DNA of 64,000 nucleotides from Stereum hirsutum FP-91666 SS1 (taxonomy: Eukaryota; Basidiomycota; Agaricomycetes; Russulales; Stereaceae): contig NW_006763146.1 in NCBI RefSeq assembly GCF_000264905.1, forward strand, positions 501,587 through 565,586. The letters are read 5' to 3'. Each line of letters starts with the position of its first letter. The stretch's first letter is position 1. Positions 59,292 through 64,000 of this stretch are shown one piece after another. Made by a program: the position numbers and the translations under genes. The notes under the pieces are model-generated. The model searched no databases. It worked only from the letters and a program-made list of their open reading frames with translations, and was not told the DNA's origin.

Positions 59292-61356
59292 ATGCCGGTA
59301 CCGATCCAAAAACCAGCCACTTTCTCGGATGCGATGGCCATCGCCATTGCGAACGGACATATCAAGAACGCTTATGAGATCGCGAAGGTATATGATCGTG
59401 TTATGGAGTCTGGGGATGTGGAGAAGATACGGTCGTTGGATTTTCCGGCTGAGTTGATGGTATGGTCTGATCCCCTTTGTTTTCGTTATTCGTTCATTCA
59501 GGTCTTCATCTATGTGCTGATCGTGGATGGTTAGTGTGTCCAATGTCAACGACCGCCACTAGATACGAAGACCGGAAAAGAGAAGGTATGACTATACGTG
59601 TCTTGTTGTCAGTATTTTGAGAGGATGAGTGCTCATTGGCGTTCTTGCTTGCTGGCATATGTAGTCTCTATGGTGCTGTGAGCCTCTCAAGTCGTCATCC
59701 TTGATGGTTTTGCTCACGTTCTGTTATCACATCACAGCGGGCTGTAAAGCAGTGATTTATTGTAGTCGGGATGTGCGCTACCTCCCCCACGCATCATGTC
59801 GGTTCTTTTTCTAACCTTTTATCTGCGTAGTGCCAACTAAAGGACTGGAAGACTGGGCATCCGAGCCATAAGAAGCCTCATAAAGAGTCCTGTCCGGCCT
59901 TCAAGGTTTGTCTCCATGTCATAGAGTATTTCTGCCTCATGATCATCCACCTCATCCAAACGGGCTTTTAGACGCAGATGGGGCGAGTTCCACAATTTCA
60001 GCGCGTCGACTCTCAGTTCCCATGGCTTCGATCCGAATCTGACGGTGTCTTCCTCGCCGACTTGCTCAAGGCACGTCTTAGCCTTCTGGGCTCTGGCTCC
60101 TCCTACGGCTGGTGGTCCGTACGATACGAAGAACAGCCGCATGACCACGGCGAAGCTGAATTACACAAACTGAGAACCTCGCCTGGCATGGCTGCGGCTC
60201 TGTTCGAACCCTCGACTCGGACGAGGCCCGCCACGACAATCAAGAGACCTGTACCCGGAGCGTATATGCATGGAGAGATCATGTTAGGAGAGAGTTGGCC
60301 GACGGACGTGGAGGGATGGAAGATAAAAGAAGAATGGGTCCCGAAACTATTTTTTGACGAGAAGGCATCTCCTCCGAAGGCACCCCTGCCGGGCCAGGTC
60401 AAGGACTGGAAGAGCTGGTACGAGTGGCGTGGGCTGAGTATGGAGTCCCCCGCTGCGTTGTTGATGGATTATCCGCTTTCGGTATATCATCTACTTGTGA
60501 ACGTGTTGAAAGTCGTTGAACCCGCACGTTTGAACGAGAGGCGTTCGGAGCTTGTTGTGCATTACCTCGGTGCGGAGATCGAGCTGAATTTTCTGCCATT
60601 GTATATATCATCCCGTTATCCGCGCGTTAGGCCGATACTGAATATTGACCTTGATTCGTCTGTTCAGATTCTCCGAACTCGCTCTCCTCCTCCCAAACGT
60701 TCACATCACTCTAGTTATCTTCGGTCAACCAGCCCACGATCTCGTTCACTCCGCCAAGGAATATCACCCATCTTCCATCGCCGCTCAAGATATAGTTTGG
60801 TCCTACAAAGCACCGAAACTGTCCGGCGGTGGTTCCATCGACATCAAGCTCTCTTCGGAGACGGTCTTGTGGAGCAGACATATCGTAATTCGGGATGATC
60901 AGCCCAAGGTCCCACATGCTGTGGTTGCTTGTAATGCGGGGTTGAGTACGTATGCAACTTGGGACGAGGTGATTAGGATGACGGGCATGTAAGTGCTTGT
61001 ATCGATCCCTCAGTCATTCAATCTGTGAACGTTGTTGAACGTCGGACATGGACCCCTTCACCTTGGCTGACCGCGTTCCTACGATAAACAGGCTCAACAT
61101 CCCATTCGCAGTGACGGACTACGCCGAACACATACTCAACGTAGCTGTCCAGAATCTTCAAACTCTGCTCAGCGATCAAGCAGCGGAGTGTCGCTCGTTT
61201 ATGCCACTTGAGGCTGCATTGCTGGATCAGAGTAAGAAGAGGTCACGTCCTGTGACGATTAATCCGTTTCATCGACCTGGGAAGAGGTGTATACCGATGT
61301 ATAGGGTTCCGAATTATTACAATGGGTTTGTTGTGGTTGTTAACGGGGGACATTGA
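59292..61356 (+). CDS. MYND zinc-finger protein with MSS51-like C-terminus
   Basis: About eight exons run from ATG 59292 to TGA 61354-61356, giving roughly 500 residues. The N-terminal helical part (AIANGHIKNAYEIAKVYDRV) is followed by an MYND finger spread over several short exons. It reads CVQCQRPP, then GCKAVIYCSRDCQLKDW, then HKKPHKESC, so the paired C-x2-C, C-x3-C and terminal H/C ligands are present. The remainder matches the zinc-finger MYND/MSS51 C-terminal type common in Agaricomycetes: VVHYLGAEIELNFLPLFSEL (spliced), ALLLPNVHITLVIFGQP, HAVVACNAGLSTYATW and IPFAVTDYAEHIL. In yeast Mss51 is a translational activator of COX1. In basidiomycetes these proteins form a large family of unknown role, so I do not claim mitochondrial function. 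No stop or frameshift was found. Confidence 0.8.
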
Positions 61357-61539
61357 AATGGGAGAAAGGAATGAGGCGAGCGGGATGCGGTCGGTCTTAA
61401 CTGTACTCGAGTACTTATTTGTGATTGACGATAGAAATACACAAAAGTTGGGATATCGAGCCACAGGTTTCAATGCTGTGGGGTTTGAAGACGCGCTAAA
61501 TGCACCCTCATAGCTAGTTGAGTCCAACATTAGGAGAAT

Positions 61540-61976
61540 TTATCGATTCCCTCCCTTGACCTCATTCATATATTTCCGCGCTGCTTCCATCTTCGCGCTC
61601 CTCTCCGTCCGGCCAGAGCCTGCAGAAACTACTGCAAATTCGACTGTGTGGCGTATGATCAACAACAGTTTCTTTGTTCGCTATATGACCGAAGGGTGGA
61701 AGACGGAATATAGGACTCACTAGTCATCAAAGCATAATAGGTTTTATGGCTCTGTGAGATCTGCCAGCGGAGATTTGCGAGGCCATAAGGGTTTTCTTCT
61801 GACCATAGATAGTCGTTGAGCTCATCGAGCGAATCTAGTGCGGGGGAGGCAGACAAAGTGTAGATAAGTTCCGACGTTCAAGACTCGACGTTCAGGATGA
61901 TATAATAAAATCAGAACAGAGAAGGAGATGAACGCAGACCTTTGGTGGGGACATCGATATTTGTTCGCACGGACAT
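61540..61976 (-). CDS. Small single-dsRBD protein
   Basis: Three small exons (61976-61940, 61834-61721, 61643-61540) give 84 residues. The start MSVRTNIDVP at 61976 is the only ATG in phase with the second exon. The body has the layout of a double-stranded-RNA-binding domain: a first helix (SLDELNDYLWS), strands (LRWQISQSHKTYYALMTIEF and AVVSAGSGRT) and the C-terminal helix with the diagnostic basic/Ala pattern (RSAKMEAARKYMNEV). It has no other domain. Lone dsRBD proteins of about 80-110 residues occur in Agaricomycetes and are uncharacterised. By analogy it could bind dsRNA and act as a cofactor or suppressor in RNA silencing. The SDE3-like helicase 26 kb away makes this tempting but proves nothing. 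The strand order and splice phases are good; the function is inferred. Confidence 0.72.
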
Positions 61977-63169
61977 GCTTGCGAGGAATAAGCAGGATAG
62001 AGTGGTGGAAAGGAGATGCAGGTGGGTTTTCGAAGCTTGAAGGGCTCACTATCCTCTTTCTGTGGTTTTATACAGGAACGGTCGAAACTAGATGGCACTC
62101 AAATGGGTGCAACGAGACACAAGAGACAAAGGGGTTTCACTGACCACGGACATCGATAGAAAGAGCGTCTACTTGCCAACGCTAGGGCCGTCGCATCGAT
62201 GCCTTGAGTGCCAGAAGCTCATGGTAATCGAGTGGCACGATTGCATGAAAAGCTCAACACGATGGCAACCTGGCTTTGGTCGCCGTGGTTGCTTTGTGCC
62301 ATGTGTTGGCCCTTGCTAGGGAGCTTGACACGCCTGGACCCCGCGTCGTATTATTCTTTGAGTCACTTTGTTGCTCCGCATAACTGTATTCGGACTGTGA
62401 TCACTTGCCGCTAGGCTCGCAGGCGGCAAGTCGTCAATGTCAAACGTCATGATTGCAGACCACGCAAGATGGAAACAGCGACGTCTTCGATCGGTTTGAC
62501 GTGGCACTGCGGTAACCATATTTTCCCACGCACTGATCTCTGTGGCACCGACATTGTACCCAAACGCACAATTGAAGATCACTATTCTCCATCAAGAGGG
62601 GAAGGCAGTCTGGACTCTGGAGTGCCTCGTGTGATGTGCGCGATTCTACACGCAGTTCAGACTCTCTTCCCGTGGGCCAGACCTCCTAATGAGTGCTTCA
62701 AAGAGAATGTGGCGCGCGAGACGGGCAGCAACACTGGGTCCTGCTTCCTGTGCTCACTGCTCGCGGAAATGCGAAGTCGAAGGTCTGCTTGATTAGAAGA
62801 TAAAATTACCTATCCTCTCAAGGATTCAACAAGCGCATATTTTCAGCCGCTGAGTCTAATTCCGCTCTTGTAGAGAAAAATTCGTCGCTTCGACGTGCAG
62901 GTCGCCGGGAACGTCGTTACGAGTAATTTACGGCAGTGACGGGTCAAAAACCAAGACAATGCTTGCCCATATCACTCGACCGTAGAAGACAACACGCCCA
63001 CACTGTGGTGTAAGGTTCTGCTAAAGTGAGCCAGTTGCTCCATAGAAACCAAGGACCAAGCTCCGGAAGTTACCCGTGATGTAGGCCACGGGCCAACTCA
63101 TGTGCGGATGAATAGAGAAGGAATATATCGCCCCGGTCAACGTCCATAAATCAATAACATTAGGATCAT
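61977..63169. other. Intergenic region without a supported gene
   Basis: 1.2 kb between the dsRBD gene start and the UNC50 stop, both on the minus strand. A small hairpin (ACTTGCCGC at 62403-62411 with GCGGCAAGT at 62423-62431) lies within it. Frames at 62092-62319 and 62469-62792 show no motif. Confidence 0.45.
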
Positions 63170-64000
63170 TCACAAGTCCAGATAAGCAGACAGTACACGC
63201 CTGCCGACGTTGAATCCCAACAATGAGACTATGTAGCCCACTAGTAAAGGCAGGAGTGGGGCGAGAAGCAGTTCTGTGCGTATGAGGAATGGGAGGGCTG
63301 TTGCGGTCCGATGAGGAGAACGAATGAGACGAGTGAGCTCTTACTCCATTGCTTTTTGGGGTTGTGGACATGGGAACAGAGGAGGATGGAAATAATGAGA
63401 GGGTGGGCTTACCATTAAGTCCGAGATATATGCCATATATATACTGCGCGAACCTATCGTTACGGGTAAGCTCAAGATACTAAAGCTGCAGTTGAAGGAA
63501 TCACAGACGTACGCAGCGAGATAAAGGGTGTTCCCAACCCATAGACAGACCCAGTTGTTCTTCATGATTATGGGTACGAGGAAGAGCTGAGCGAGGTACA
63601 GCGTGAGGTATAGAGGGAAGAACGCATTGGTATGCACGTCGAATGCATAAGCCCATTCAACGGAGGTGTCGGCTGGTGTTGAGTGCGACGGGGGAGAGAG
63701 GAGAGCACGATTCGCGAAGAACCTATTTCAAGGGTGCCATGTTAACCTCAATCGTAATCGGTGTGGCGGTGGCGAGAATGAAGTTGGAGTGAAGTTGGAG
63801 TTGGAGTTGGGAAGAGATAGGTTTACCAGAAGAAAGTGGCCATGACGGCGCCCACAAGGAGGTAATCTCGGAAGATCATGAGGAATGCGAGTTTGAGGGT
63901 GTCGAGAATGCCGTATGACCACATGACCGACCAGGCTATGGCGGCCACTGTATAAAGAGCAGAGCAGGAGTCAATGCTGAAGTATACGTTTACGGCGCGA
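63170..64000 (-). CDS. UNC50: UNC50/GMH1 family Golgi membrane protein, 5' end outside window
   Basis: Only the 3' part is present; the gene continues past base 64000. From right to left I read a hydrophobic exon around 63960-63830, then VHTNAFFPLYLTLYLAQLF near 63630 and NNWVCLWVGNTLYLAAY near 63540. ISDLMGLNALPFL follows, although the exact residue at that splice needs care because the exon ends near 63412. The last exon encodes LPFLIRTELLLAPLLPLLVG and ends RRVLSAYLDL with TGA at 63170-63172. HTNAFFP, GNTLYL and the ALPFL/LLLAP ending are hallmarks of UNC50/Gmh1, a five-helix protein of the Golgi that interacts with Arf-GEFs in yeast and assists receptor trafficking in animals. No disruption was seen. 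Confidence 0.88.

Noticed and set aside
61822..62098. Longer minus-strand frames upstream of the dsRBD gene as its N-terminus
   Set aside because: They enter the second exon in the wrong phase; only the ATG at 61976 fits.
62403..62431. Small perfect hairpin as a terminator or CRISPR-like repeat
   Set aside because: A single 9-bp stem in a eukaryotic intergenic region, not repeated; no array of spaced repeats exists anywhere in the window.

Overview
The window looks like nuclear DNA of a filamentous basidiomycete, most likely an Agaricomycete. Genes carry many short GT-AG introns of about 50-100 nt. Several predicted proteins belong to families I associate with Agaricomycetes: F-box/LRR proteins, a putative nucleotidyltransferase-like family, and an MYND protein with an MSS51-like C-terminus. 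Housekeeping genes (RPT6, MRS2, UNC50, a tRNA) are single copies spaced by ordinary intergenic DNA. All gene models were spliced by hand from reading frame, splice signals and remembered family motifs. No database search was run.

Layout. 1-8.9 kb: no intact gene. It holds a 157-bp foldback element (1093-1249) and a minus-strand multi-exon gene with two in-frame TGA codons (5591-7018). 8.9-17.5 kb: an LCB3-type sphingoid-base-phosphate phosphatase (-), diverging from a cytochrome P450 (+), followed by a secreted S1/P1 nuclease (+). 20-26.4 kb: a choline/GABA-type permease (+), an intron-containing tRNA-Gln (-) and a bZIP transcription factor (-). 26.4-30.2 kb: gene-poor, with a decayed direct duplication. 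30.2-41 kb: an F-box protein (+), an SDE3/MOV10-like RNA helicase with four zinc fingers (-), proteasome ATPase RPT6 (-) and a nucleotidyltransferase-like protein (-). 41.3-49.3 kb: the mitochondrial Mg2+ channel MRS2 (+), a decayed coding-like stretch, a multi-pass membrane protein (+) and a KDEL-receptor-like protein (-). 49.8-55.3 kb: an F-box/LRR gene with one in-frame TGA (+) and a GH74 xyloglucanase (-). 55.9-64 kb: an unrecognised nuclear-looking protein (+), an MYND/MSS51-like protein (+), an 84-residue dsRBD protein (-) and the 3' part of UNC50/GMH1 (-), which runs off the right edge.

There is no operon-like or biosynthetic-cluster logic. Functional themes are a plant-polymer enzyme (GH74), a secreted nuclease, membrane lipid and ER/Golgi trafficking (LCB3, KDEL receptor, UNC50), RNA metabolism (SDE3-like helicase, lone dsRBD) and proteostasis (RPT6).

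The most interesting signals are: three otherwise readable frames each broken only by TGA, all explicable as CGA to TGA transitions; the zinc-finger SDE3-like helicase together with an orphan dsRBD protein; a GC-AG intron in RPT6; three ACGCGT boxes just upstream of RPT6; and the foldback element. I did not find a convincing wholly new biological system.
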